Source of the DNA: JBIOHJ01 sp044448905
Lineage (GTDB): Bacteria > Bacteroidota > Bacteroidia > AKYH767-A > OLB10
Direction: 5' to 3'
DNA length: 18,170 nucleotides
Assembly: GCA_044448905.1 (NCBI GenBank)
Contig: JBIOHJ010000066.1
Coordinates: 1 to 18,170, forward strand
Both the position numbers and the translations under genes were made by a program. This document shows, piece after piece, positions 7,117 to 14,771 of the stretch. How positions within the stretch are numbered: the first letter of the stretch is position 1; each line of letters starts with the position of its first letter. The notes below the pieces were generated by a model. It ran no database searches. It was not told the DNA's origin and saw only the letters and a list, made by a program, of their open reading frames with translations.

Positions 7117-8613
7117 ATGACAACCATTTCAAAAATTCTTATTGCCAATCGCGGTGAAATTGCGCTTCGCATCATGCGTTCAGCGCGCGAAATGGGAATT
7201 AAAACTGTTGCCGTTTATTCCGAAGCTGATCGCAGTGCTCCGCATGTTCGTTATGCGGATGAAGCAATTTTCCTTGGTGCATCTCCTTCTTCACAGTCTT
7301 ATTTATCTATTGAGAAAATAATTAACGCGGCAAGAACCACCCGTGCTGATGCGATTCACCCGGGTTACGGCTTCCTTTCGGAGAATGCAGCATTTGCGAA
7401 AGCCGTAAAAAAAGCCGGGTTGGTTTTCATCGGACCCACTACCGAAGCTATGGAAATTATGGGGAGTAAACTAGGAGCGAAAGCAGCGGTTAAAGCTTTT
7501 GATGTTCCGATGGTTCCGGGAACGGATCATGCCATTTCAGATATTCCCGCTGCAAAAAAGATTGCCGAAAAAATTGGCTTCCCGATTTTAATTAAAGCAT
7601 CAGCAGGTGGCGGTGGTAAAGGAATGCGTATAGTGGAAAAACCTGAACAGTTTGAGGAAATGATGAATATGGCAGTAAGTGAAGCTACTTCGGCATTCGG
7701 TGATGGTTCGGTTTTTATTGAGAAATATATTGCTTCGCCACGTCATATTGAAATACAGGTCTTAGGTGATACACACGGAAATATTGTTCACCTCTTCGAA
7801 AGAGAATGTTCAGTGCAGCGAAGGCATCAAAAGGTAATTGAAGAAGCTCCATCATCTGTTCTCACCCCCGAAATAAGAAATGAAATGGGGCATTGCGCTG
7901 TGTTAGTTGCCAAAGCCTGCAATTATGTTGGAGCTGGCACCGTTGAGTTTTTGCTGGATGAAAATAAAAAATTTTATTTTCTCGAAATGAATACCCGCCT
8001 GCAAGTTGAACATCCTGTAACGGAACAAATAACAGGGCTCGATTTGGTGAAAGAGCAAATAAAAATTGCAAGCGGAGAAAAACTTTCGTTCAAACAGGAA
8101 GATTTAAAAATTAACGGCCATGCAATAGAGGTTCGCGTGTATGCCGAGGATCCGGCAAATAATTTTTTACCCGACATCGGTAAATTAAATACTTACAAAA
8201 AGCCACAGGGAAATGGGATTCGGGTGGATGATGGTTACGAAGAAGGAATGGGCATTCCGATTTATTATGACCCGATGATTTCTAAACTTATTTCATTCGG
8301 AAATGACAGAAGCGAAGCGATAACAAGAATGTTAAGGGCAATTGATGACTATACAATTTCAGGAGTTAAAACTACTTTACCGTTTTGCAAATTTGTTTTG
8401 CAACATGATGCTTTTGTTTCAGGAAATTTCGATACCCACTTTGTAAAAAAATATTTTTCTCCTGAAAAATTAAATACTGCTAATGATGAAGAAGAGAAAA
8501 TTGCAGCACTGGTAGCTGCAGCAGTTTTTAAAGCAAATAACAACGGGCAGAGTACAGAAAACAATCATCAACTCAAAATTTCGAAATGGAAAAGTAACCG
8601 CTTTGTGGAATGA
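7117..8613 (+). CDS. Biotin carboxylase subunit (acetyl-/propionyl-CoA carboxylase type)
   Basis: The ATP-dependent biotin carboxylase component that carboxylates biotin on a carrier protein, for fatty acid synthesis (AccC) or propionyl-CoA carboxylation. From the ATG at 7117 it has 498 residues. Motifs: ISKILIANRGEIALRIMRSA (4-23), HPGYGFLSEN (81-90), the ATP-grasp loop GGGGKGM (164-170), ECSVQRRHQKVIEEAPS (230-246), and FLEMNTRLQVEHPVTE (288-303). An upstream in-frame ATG at 7096 would add MWFFASY, absent from the family, and lies right at the expected transcript start; ATG 7117 fits better. It is about 50 residues longer than E. coli AccC, as in PccA-like Bacteroidota proteins, but lacks a biotinyl domain. 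No carrier or carboxyltransferase gene is adjacent, so AccC and PccA types cannot be told apart. Confidence 0.92.
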   Translation: MTTISKILIANRGEIALRIMRSAREMGIKTVAVYSEADRSAPHVRYADEAIFLGASPSSQSYLSIEKIINAARTTRADAIHPGYGFLSENAAFAKAVKKAGLVFIGPTTEAMEIMGSKLGAKAAVKAFDVPMVPGTDHAISDIPAAKKIAEKIGFPILIKASAGGGGKGMRIVEKPEQFEEMMNMAVSEATSAFGDGSVFIEKYIASPRHIEIQVLGDTHGNIVHLFERECSVQRRHQKVIEEAPSSVLTPEIRNEMGHCAVLVAKACNYVGAGTVEFLLDENKKFYFLEMNTRLQVEHPVTEQITGLDLVKEQIKIASGEKLSFKQEDLKINGHAIEVRVYAEDPANNFLPDIGKLNTYKKPQGNGIRVDDGYEEGMGIPIYYDPMISKLISFGNDRSEAITRMLRAIDDYTISGVKTTLPFCKFVLQHDAFVSGNFDTHFVKKYFSPEKLNTANDEEEKIAALVAAAVFKANNNGQSTENNHQLKISKWKSNRFVE

Positions 8614-8685
8614 TCGTATTACGTTGTTCATAGTTTTTTCACTTCACCGGTTAATATGGCTCAGCCTTTGAGAATTCAGTTTGTC

Positions 8686-9324
8686 ATGATCAGAAGAAAA
8701 TTTTTTTTTAGTTACTTTCTACTTTTTGTTTTTTTCTCGTCCGTTGCGCAAAAACCTGATTCAGTTAATAAGAATCATAACGATACCGCGAAAGTCCAGG
8801 TAAAATATCTTGTTTTTGATGATGGTGACAGCATTCCTCTCGTAAACCTTCCTTACGTTGAAGTGGTTGACTTTAAAAACCCAATGGTAGTTGATAACAT
8901 GAAAAGGTATTTGAAACTGCGAAGAGATGTTATCCGCGCTTACCCATACGCGAAACTTGCAGTTGCTACATTAAAAACAATGAATGATTCGCTTGAAAAG
9001 ATATCCAAACAACGGTTAAGAAAAAAGTACATTAAAAAATCGGAGGAAGAATTGAAATTAAAATTCGAAGCCGAATTAAAAAAGCTAACCGTTAACCAGG
9101 GAAAAATTTTAATAAAGCTTATTAACCGCGAAACCGGTGATACTTCTTATGAAATTGTGAAAGAAATGCGCGGCACCTTTGCGGCATTCTTCTGGCAAAC
9201 AATGGCAAAATTTTTCGATTCGAACCTGAAAACTGAATACGATCCAAATGGTGAAGACCAGGTTATGGAATCCATTGTACAGGCAATTGAACGTGGAGAA
9301 ATCCCTGTTGCCAAAAAAAATTAA
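8686..9324 (+). CDS. DUF4294-type exported protein
   Basis: From the ATG at 8686 the protein has 212 residues and starts with a basic, very hydrophobic signal peptide (MIRRKFFFSYFLLFVFFSSVAQ). Its core (about 65-195) contains RYLKLRRDVIRAYPYAKLA, a Lys/Glu-rich helix, LTVNQGKILIKLINRETGDTSY and MRGTFAAFFWQTMAKFF followed by YDPNGED. This is the pattern of the Bacteroidota DUF4294 family, whose function is unknown. The ATG at 8656 would put MAQPLRIQFV before the signal and is less likely. It is 72 bp after the biotin carboxylase gene. Its stop codon overlaps the foot of the terminator used by the convergent gene at 9372. Confidence 0.85.
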   Translation: MIRRKFFFSYFLLFVFFSSVAQKPDSVNKNHNDTAKVQVKYLVFDDGDSIPLVNLPYVEVVDFKNPMVVDNMKRYLKLRRDVIRAYPYAKLAVATLKTMNDSLEKISKQRLRKKYIKKSEEELKLKFEAELKKLTVNQGKILIKLINRETGDTSYEIVKEMRGTFAAFFWQTMAKFFDSNLKTEYDPNGEDQVMESIVQAIERGEIPVAKKN

Positions 9325-9349
9325 AGGATACATTTATTTCTGTATCCTT
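9324..9349 (-). terminator. Intrinsic terminator of the 9372-10139 gene
   Basis: A perfect 9-bp stem (AAGGATACA / TGTATCCTT, 8-nt loop) is followed on the minus strand by TAATTTTTTTT, a classic U-tract. On the plus strand the stem is followed by A-rich sequence, so it should work mainly for the minus-strand gene. Confidence 0.75.
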
Positions 9350-9371
9350 CCTAAAAAATATATTTAAAAAA

Positions 9372-10139
9372 TTATCTTGAAATAACCAGCTTGTTTGTTT
9401 GAATGGTTTTACCGTTAACCGACAAAGTATAATAATAAAGACCATTGTACAAAATTCTTCCTTTATCATTATCGCCCACCCATACCTTGCTATAAGTATT
9501 TGGGTTCTGACGTTCGTTAACTAAAGTGCGTACAACCTGACCGATAGTATTAAAAATTTTAAGCTGGACATCTCCCCCCGTCTTTAACGTGTAAATAAAA
9601 TTTGTCTGATCGCTCAAAGGGTTCGGATAGTTTGCAATCACACCATTTGAAATTTGAAATTCATTTATACCAAGCGTACAACTTTGAAAATTTGCAGTAA
9701 GCAGCACCCAGTTTGAAGTGGGTGGATTGGTGGTCATATTAAAATACAAAGGAATGCTTTGCGGATTATTCATTACCTGGATACTTCCACCCGGATTATG
9801 AAATAATAAATCAAGGTTATAAATGGTTGAACCATTAGGCACTGTCCCTCCCGTTCCCTGGCTGAAATAGGCAAATGGCTCCAGGCAAATACCCCATATG
9901 TTCTGACCAAGATTTTTCATGAAACCTAACCCAGTTCCGGGTTGAAATAATTCACCTGTAGTAAACCCCCAGTGATCACCAGGGCCACTAATCCCGATTC
10001 CTGCCCACATATAAACTGTATCTTCTCCGGCAAGAGCTGATGTACCTGCATTAAAAGTAATTTGAAGATTGGATTGCGCTTGCAAACTTAAAGACGATAC
10101 AGTGAAAATCAATATTGCGCTTAGTATTAATCTTTTCAT
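9372..10139 (-). CDS. Secreted T9SS cargo protein, unknown function
   Basis: The 255-aa protein starts with a signal peptide (MKRLILSAILIFTVSSLSLQAQ). Residues about 22-165 form an unidentified beta-rich domain (LQITFNAGTSALAGEDTVYM, MWAGIGISGPGDHWGF, and a middle part rich in Gly/Asn/Pro). It resembles the carbohydrate-binding/starch-binding-like domains often found before sorting signals, but I see no decisive motif. The C-terminal 85 residues are a type A sorting domain: YPNPLSDQTNFIYTL, VQLKIFNTIGQVVRTL, and a last strand GLYYYTLSVNGKTIQTNKLV. The protein is therefore expected at the cell surface or outside the cell. A -7 element lies just upstream and an intrinsic terminator downstream, so it is a single-gene unit. 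Confidence 0.85.
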   Translation of the reverse strand: MKRLILSAILIFTVSSLSLQAQSNLQITFNAGTSALAGEDTVYMWAGIGISGPGDHWGFTTGELFQPGTGLGFMKNLGQNIWGICLEPFAYFSQGTGGTVPNGSTIYNLDLLFHNPGGSIQVMNNPQSIPLYFNMTTNPPTSNWVLLTANFQSCTLGINEFQISNGVIANYPNPLSDQTNFIYTLKTGGDVQLKIFNTIGQVVRTLVNERQNPNTYSKVWVGDNDKGRILYNGLYYYTLSVNGKTIQTNKLVISR

Positions 10140-10163
10140 GCTTTGCTTATTTTGATTCAGGTG

Positions 10164-10171
10164 TAAAGGTA
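10164..10171 (-). promoter_or_regulatory. Candidate -7 element for the 9372-10139 gene
   Basis: On the minus strand TACCTTTA matches TAnnTTTG at 7 of 8 defined or free positions, and lies 25 bp before the ATG at 10139. No -33 partner is evident. Confidence 0.35.
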
Positions 10172-10212
10172 ATGCTTTCTTATGAATTATACACTTAAAA
10201 ATGGAGAAACTC

Positions 10213-10263
10213 GTAGCGTAGGGGGGAGTCGAACCCCCGTCCGTCAGCTGACGGATATGAATC
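10213..10263 (-). repeat. Degenerate tRNA-Met 3' half (copy 1) with 16-bp palindrome
   Basis: The 27 bp at 10213-10239 are identical to 10615-10641, which is the T arm and 3' acceptor strand of the real tRNA-Met plus one flanking base. Next comes the perfect palindrome TCCGTCAGCTGACGGA (10240-10255), then TATGAATC (10256-10263), matching the anticodon-loop part of the tRNA. No D arm or 5' acceptor strand is present, so it is not a working tRNA. The last codons and stop (TGA at 10246-10244) of the GIY-YIG gene lie inside this copy. Confidence 0.85.
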
Positions 10264-10519
10264 GTGCTGATAATTTTATGTCTACTTGATTTCTGATAAA
10301 AGCTCTTCCCCTGCTGCTCTTCAATTCTTTTTCTCTTTTCATCGCTTCTTGTTTCGAATCATAAGTTTCGGTATAAGTAACTTTCCAAGGACGAAAGTTT
10401 TTGGTCCATCCTTTTTTATCAACTTCATTATGGGATTTTATCCGTTGTTCTAAGTCTGAGGTAAAACCTATATATATTTTTCCTGAACTCTCCGAATGGA
10501 GAACATATACAGTAAACAT
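10244..10519 (-). CDS. Small GIY-YIG nuclease, framed by partial tRNA-Met copies
   Basis: A stand-alone single-domain GIY-YIG endonuclease of the type common in Bacteroidota. From the ATG at 10519 it has 91 residues. The motif is spread over VYVLHS (4-9) and KIYIGFTSD (14-22), with the expected Arg26 and His30 of LEQRIKSHN, and a Glu in EAMKREKELKSS for metal binding. A longer reading from TTG at 10570 is rejected: its extra residues (TDGALLPP) come from the tRNA-like copy 2. Its last residues (ARFISVS) are encoded by copy 1. It lies downstream of tRNA-Met in the same direction, so read-through from the tRNA promoter could express it. The target is unknown; a tRNA-gene-linked selfish or repair role is possible. 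Confidence 0.85.
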   Translation of the reverse strand: MFTVYVLHSESSGKIYIGFTSDLEQRIKSHNEVDKKGWTKNFRPWKVTYTETYDSKQEAMKREKELKSSRGRAFIRNQVDIKLSARFISVS

Positions 10520-10537
10520 GTTTTTAAAAAAATTTAA

Positions 10538-10591
10538 GTAGCGGGGAGGAAGTAGAGCCCCGTCCGTCAACTGACGGATATGAATCCTGCG
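10538..10591 (-). repeat. Degenerate tRNA-Met 3' half (copy 2) with imperfect palindrome
   Basis: TATGAATCCTGCG (10579-10591) is identical to tRNA positions 10652-10664. The palindrome at 10563-10578 differs from that of copy 1 by one base in 16. The T-arm/acceptor part (10538-10562) is recognisable but mutated (GTAGCG, then GGGGAGGAAGTAGAGCCCCG). It lies between the tRNA gene and the nuclease start codon. Copies 1 and 2 together bracket the GIY-YIG gene. Confidence 0.8.
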
Positions 10592-10615
10592 TTTAATTTT
10601 TTTTAATAGTTAATG

Positions 10616-10689
10616 TAGCGTAGGGGGGAGTCGAACCCCCGACCTCAGGGTTATGAATCCTGCGCTCTAACCATCTGAGCTACCACGCC
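10616..10689 (-). tRNA. tRNA-Met (anticodon CAT)
   Basis: The minus strand folds as a 74-nt cloverleaf. The 5' acceptor strand is GGCGTGG and the 3' strand CTACGCT (G1-T72 and G6-T67 wobbles), with discriminator A. The D stem is GCTC/GAGC with loop AGATGGTTA. The anticodon stem CAGGA/CCCTG (A-C mismatch at the base of the loop) carries loop TTCATAA with anticodon CAT. The T stem GGGGG/CCCCC carries loop TTCGACT. CCA is not encoded. The G1-T72 end and the shape fit elongator methionine (or an Ile-CAU tRNA modified at C34); initiator features are not obvious. Confidence 0.93.
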
Positions 10690-10703
10690 ATTTTTTGAGG
10701 GCG

Positions 10704-10733
10704 CAAAGTTAAAAATCTAATGCTCAAATCAAA
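10704..10733 (-). promoter_or_regulatory. Promoter of tRNA-Met
   Basis: On the minus strand TTTG (10733-10730), an 18-nt spacer and TAACTTTG (10711-10704) form a complete match to the Bacteroidota -33/-7 promoter (TTTG, TAnnTTTG). The transcript would start a few bases before the tRNA 5' end at 10689. This is the best promoter in the window. Confidence 0.75.
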
Positions 10734-10762
10734 GGTAAAGAAAGCTCAGAATCTTTTTTAAT

Positions 10763-10770
10763 TACTTTTA
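10763..10770 (+). promoter_or_regulatory. Candidate -7 element for the subtilisin-like gene
   Basis: TACTTTTA is one base off TAnnTTTG and lies 21 bp before the ATG at 10791. No clear -33 element. Confidence 0.3.
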
Positions 10771-10790
10771 CAGTTCAAAACCAAATCATC

Positions 10791-13616
10791 ATGAAAAAAT
10801 ATTTTACACAACTTTTACTTTTAGTTTTTGTTATTTCGAATTCTCAAGGGATCGATAAACCAAAACAACATTTTCGATTAGCTCTTCCCCTATCCTCATC
10901 TGATTACATTGCAGGAAAAATAATTCTTAAAGTAAAGCCTCAATTCCGTAATTCCTGTTTCCGTTCATCAGTTTCTATTTCTTCTCTTAATGAAAGAATA
11001 GCTGTTTTGAACGTTGAACGGATTGAAAAAATATTTCCCAGCCATCAACCTCCATCTACGCAAACGAACTCGCGAGGGCAAAAGATGGCGGATCTTTCCC
11101 TTATTTATGAATTAACTTTCAATCCAAATATACCTATCGAGAAAGCAGTAAATATTTTACTGCAGGATGAAGCTATTGAATATGCCGAACCCAAATACAA
11201 TACAGAATTACTTTACACGCCTAACGACACCCTTCTGTCACTTCAATACCAACTGGTAAATATCCATGCTTTACAGGGATGGGATATTTCGAAAGGCGAT
11301 ACCAATATTGTAATAGGCATTACAGACACCGGAACAGATATAGATCATCCTGACCTGATTAACCAGGTTAAATACAACTATGCCGACCCGATAAACGGAA
11401 TTGATGATGACGGTGACGGTTACATTGACAATTACATGGGTTGGGATTTAGGCGATAACGATAATGACCCAACAGTTGCGGCAGTTCATGGCTCTTTTGT
11501 TTCGGGATGTTCATCAGCGCAGGCGGATAATATTACAGGTATTGCAGGATCGGGGTACAACTGCAAATACCTGCCGGTAAAAATTGCTCAGGGCTTTACT
11601 TTGACCAAAGCCTATGAAGGAATTGTATATGCTGCTGATCACGGCTGCCAGATTATTAACTGCTCGTGGGGAAGCTTTGGCGGAGGACAATTCGGACAGG
11701 ATATTGTGGACTACGCAACCATCAATCAAAACAGGCTGGTAATTGCGGCTTCAGGAAACAGCAATAATGAAGACCCTTTTTATCCGGCTTCTTATAAATA
11801 TGTATTGGGTGTTACCGGTACTAACAGTGCAGATGTAAAATGGGCGAACTCCAGTTACGGATGTACCGTTGACGTTAGTGCGCCAGGTGAGTCGGTGTAT
11901 TCGACCATTTTTGACGACAGTTATACTTCTTCTTCAGGCACTTCATTTTCATCACCTATTGTTTGCGGGCTGGCAGGTATTGTAATGTCGCATTTTCCAG
12001 CGCTTAACCCGTTGCAGGTTGCTGAACAAGTACGCGCTACCTGTGATAATATTGACACCATTGCCGGAAACGCAGCTTATATACAACAGCTGGGAAAAGG
12101 TAGGGTGAACTTATTCAGGGCACTGACTGAGACAACTGCAAAATCGGTTCGCATGGACGATATGGTAATTACCGATAATAACGATAATGCATTTGCCGCG
12201 AATGATACGTTAGAGATAACCGGAATAATTACCAATTGGCTCAGTCCCATTACAGGCCTGACCATGACTATTACATGCAGCTCGCCCGATGTTACTATTT
12301 TGGATGGAACAGTAAACATTGCTTCCATGGCAACGCTTGCAACAACCGATAATAACAGCGATCCGTTTACTGTAAAAATAAGCCCTCTGGTTCCGCTTAA
12401 TACCGATGCCATGTTCACAATATCCTATACTGACGGTGCCGGTTATACCGATTTTCAATGTTTCCACCTGGTAGTTAATGTTGATTACATAAACGTGCTC
12501 ATTAATGATGTGGGAACTTCCATCACCAGCAAAGGACGCATTGGCTACAACGCACCCAACCAGTCGCAGGGAATCGGCTTTACTTATAATGGCAGCGGCA
12601 CTACGTTATACGAAAGCAGCCTGCTGATTGGCGACTGGCAGGGGCGTGTAAGCGACCGCATGATTGGCTCACCGGTAACCGTTAACGATACCGATTTTAC
12701 CGCCATCGAAAATGTAAGGGAGCTTACCACCAATACCCTTTCGGATTTTGATTTGTACGGTACATTTAATGACGATGGTGCCGGTGGAAATAAAATGGAT
12801 GTGAAAGTAACGCAACGCACCTATGCATGGAGCACACCTGCCGATGCCAAATACATCATCATCTATTATACTTACACTAATAATGGTGCGGCTACACTTA
12901 ATAATTTTTATGGCGGGATTTATTGTGATTGGGATATAGGTGCCATTACAAACAACCGTGCCGCAACGGATGCCGCAAATAAATTAGGATACGCGTGGGA
13001 AGATATTACCAACGGAATTTACGTGGGAGTAAAAGTGCTGGGCGTTGCCCCGTTTAACTGCTATGCGTTTGACAACAATGGGGCAAACGGCAGCTTCAGT
13101 ATTTATGACGGCTTTACCAAAGCCGAGAAATATAATTCGATGAGCGGCCCGCGAAGCAATGCCGGTACAGGGGGCGCGGGCAATGATGTTTCGGCAATGG
13201 TGGCATCGGGACCGTATTCGATTAACGCGGGCGATTCCATTAAAGTGGGTTTTGCACTGATTGGCGGTGATAACCTGGCGGACATTATCGCTTCGGCACA
13301 GGCTGCCGATGTTAAATTTAATACCACCATTACGGTTCCCGAGCATCATTCGTTTGATTTTTCTTTTAGTCAAAGCTATCCCAACCCGTTTAGCGGTACT
13401 GCCACCGTTAGCATTACGCTACCCGCTAAGGCTGAAGTTGAATTAAATGTTTTTGACCTTGCCGGAAAGTTGGTTAAAACTATTGAGCAGGCAACGCTTG
13501 CAGCCGGAACCTATAACTACACGCTTAACAGCATTGATTACAGCCACGGTATTTATTTCCTGAAGCTGAAAGCAGGCGACCGTACCGAAGTAAGAAAGTT
13601 TGTGGTGACGAAGTAA
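10791..13616 (+). CDS. S8 subtilisin-like serine protease with T9SS sorting domain
   Basis: A secreted endopeptidase of 941 residues. It has a signal peptide (1-20, MKKYFTQLLLLVFVISNSQG) and a propeptide-like part (about 38-135, AGKIILKVKPQF to AIEYAEPKY) as in fervidolysin-type proteases. The S8 domain spans about 155-450 with the triad Asp179 (ITDTGTDIDHPDL), His233 (VHGSFVSG) and Ser385 (SSGTSFSSP), and oxyanion Asn323 (AASGNS). An Asp-rich stretch DDDGDGYIDN (about 205-214) may bind calcium. Residues 450-855 are beta-rich and unassigned. The last about 80 residues are a type A sorting domain (YPNPFSGTATVSITLP, ELNVFDLAGKLVKTI, GIYFLKLKAGDRTEVRKFVV). The catalytic residues are complete. 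It is convergent with the gene at 13626, 9 bp away. Confidence 0.95.
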   Translation: MKKYFTQLLLLVFVISNSQGIDKPKQHFRLALPLSSSDYIAGKIILKVKPQFRNSCFRSSVSISSLNERIAVLNVERIEKIFPSHQPPSTQTNSRGQKMADLSLIYELTFNPNIPIEKAVNILLQDEAIEYAEPKYNTELLYTPNDTLLSLQYQLVNIHALQGWDISKGDTNIVIGITDTGTDIDHPDLINQVKYNYADPINGIDDDGDGYIDNYMGWDLGDNDNDPTVAAVHGSFVSGCSSAQADNITGIAGSGYNCKYLPVKIAQGFTLTKAYEGIVYAADHGCQIINCSWGSFGGGQFGQDIVDYATINQNRLVIAASGNSNNEDPFYPASYKYVLGVTGTNSADVKWANSSYGCTVDVSAPGESVYSTIFDDSYTSSSGTSFSSPIVCGLAGIVMSHFPALNPLQVAEQVRATCDNIDTIAGNAAYIQQLGKGRVNLFRALTETTAKSVRMDDMVITDNNDNAFAANDTLEITGIITNWLSPITGLTMTITCSSPDVTILDGTVNIASMATLATTDNNSDPFTVKISPLVPLNTDAMFTISYTDGAGYTDFQCFHLVVNVDYINVLINDVGTSITSKGRIGYNAPNQSQGIGFTYNGSGTTLYESSLLIGDWQGRVSDRMIGSPVTVNDTDFTAIENVRELTTNTLSDFDLYGTFNDDGAGGNKMDVKVTQRTYAWSTPADAKYIIIYYTYTNNGAATLNNFYGGIYCDWDIGAITNNRAATDAANKLGYAWEDITNGIYVGVKVLGVAPFNCYAFDNNGANGSFSIYDGFTKAEKYNSMSGPRSNAGTGGAGNDVSAMVASGPYSINAGDSIKVGFALIGGDNLADIIASAQAADVKFNTTITVPEHHSFDFSFSQSYPNPFSGTATVSITLPAKAEVELNVFDLAGKLVKTIEQATLAAGTYNYTLNSIDYSHGIYFLKLKAGDRTEVRKFVVTK

Positions 13617-13625
13617 AAAGCCGGT

Positions 13626-14765
13626 TTAGTTTTTAATAAACTTCTTTACAGCCTTTTCTATTCCATTGTCAACGGTAATAAAATAAATTCCGTTTGAAAA
13701 ATTCCCCACGTCAATTTTAGTTTCCAGCTTGCTGTTTCCGGTTTGAAAAGATTTACTATAAGTTATTTCTCCTAAAGCGTCAGTAATTGAAACGAGTATA
13801 TTCGTGTTAGCTTTAACATTTAATATACAATTTAAATAGTCGGTAGCAATACCCGGATAAATGATTATTTCAGATGAAGGAATATTATTTTGAGCGACAG
13901 GCAGCGGAATGCCTGCATTGCAGCTTGCGAGGTCAATTGCAAGGCCAGAAGTAAAGCTTATTGGAGTACCTGCAATGGCGGCAGTTGAAGTAAAGGATAT
14001 GGGCAGCAGCGTATTCGGATGTACAGGATTAGCAGAACCAAACGCCACATACAACACACCGTTCATTAAAAAGCAGCCATAGCCGTGAACCGTATTCATA
14101 CTGAAGGCAAATTGATTAATCACTTGTCCGGCAGGAGATATTACGACTATGGAATCCGTGTTCGGATTATTGAAACCCATCAGGCACCATGCATTACCCG
14201 CATCATCAACGGCTAAATCTGCAATAGTGAATTTAAGGACGGGACTGGAATAAAGCTGAACAAAAGAAATTCCGTCAAAACGGTCAATGCAATTTAAACC
14301 ATAAGCAGTATAGTAAAGTTGACTTCCTGCTCCGGCAGCGTCAGACAACGAACAATTTGATATGGACGGATTGGTGACCCATGAAGTGCCGTCATAATAA
14401 GCTGCTTTGTTAAATGAATGGCAGTAAAAAGTAGGGCTGAACGTGCCTCCGCTGAGGTTGTCGCAAAAAGCAAGAGAGTTTCCCGGTGATGAAGCAGTAA
14501 CAATTATTCCGTTGCTAATCGCATTTGTTCCCACAATTAACCATTCCTCGACCTGGCTGTTTGAAACTGCCCAAAAGGTGTTTGAATTGCAGGGAATACC
14601 CGTCAAAGTTTTATTTTGATAAATAGAAATTCCGGTTGGGCTATCGGCAGGTACTGCAGGAATGTCTATTGCACCCGAACCAGGGTATGGGTTATCACCA
14701 TCCTGCCCCTTCACATTCCCCCAAATCACTCCCCAAAAAACAACAGCAAGTAAAATTTTTTTCAT
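13626..14765 (-). CDS. Secreted T9SS cargo protein, unknown repeat-type domain
   Basis: The 379-aa protein has a signal peptide (MKKILLAVVFWGVIWGNVKG, then QDGDNPYPGSG). Residues about 30-290 are beta-rich and Gly/Asn/Ser-rich with stretches such as LAVDDAGNAWCLMG and VLYVAFGSANP that suggest a propeller-like fold; no enzyme motif is visible. The C-terminus is a type A sorting domain: IYPGIATDYLNCILNV, ILVSITDALGEITYS, and FSNGIYFITVDNG ending in KAVKKFIKN. This end is nearly identical to that of the upstream gene (14772-15995), also at DNA level. The start codon lies 6 bp after the upstream gene's stop, so the two form an operon. It is a surface or secreted protein of unknown role. Confidence 0.8.
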   Translation of the reverse strand: MKKILLAVVFWGVIWGNVKGQDGDNPYPGSGAIDIPAVPADSPTGISIYQNKTLTGIPCNSNTFWAVSNSQVEEWLIVGTNAISNGIIVTASSPGNSLAFCDNLSGGTFSPTFYCHSFNKAAYYDGTSWVTNPSISNCSLSDAAGAGSQLYYTAYGLNCIDRFDGISFVQLYSSPVLKFTIADLAVDDAGNAWCLMGFNNPNTDSIVVISPAGQVINQFAFSMNTVHGYGCFLMNGVLYVAFGSANPVHPNTLLPISFTSTAAIAGTPISFTSGLAIDLASCNAGIPLPVAQNNIPSSEIIIYPGIATDYLNCILNVKANTNILVSITDALGEITYSKSFQTGNSKLETKIDVGNFSNGIYFITVDNGIEKAVKKFIKN

Positions 14766-14771
14766 GTCTGT

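Noticed and set aside
10520..10570. Longer GIY-YIG protein starting at TTG 10570
   Set aside because: The added residues are translated tRNA-like repeat, and the family motif begins right after ATG 10519.
10213..10591. Two extra tRNA genes
   Set aside because: Both copies have only 3'-half sequence and lack the D arm and 5' acceptor strand.
10244..10689. Group I intron with GIY-YIG homing gene in tRNA-Met
   Set aside because: The tRNA is intact and not split; the nuclease lies downstream, not inside the anticodon loop.
12984..13373. Minus-strand 129-aa ORF
   Set aside because: It is antisense to the subtilisin-like gene, whose frame continues with domain motifs.
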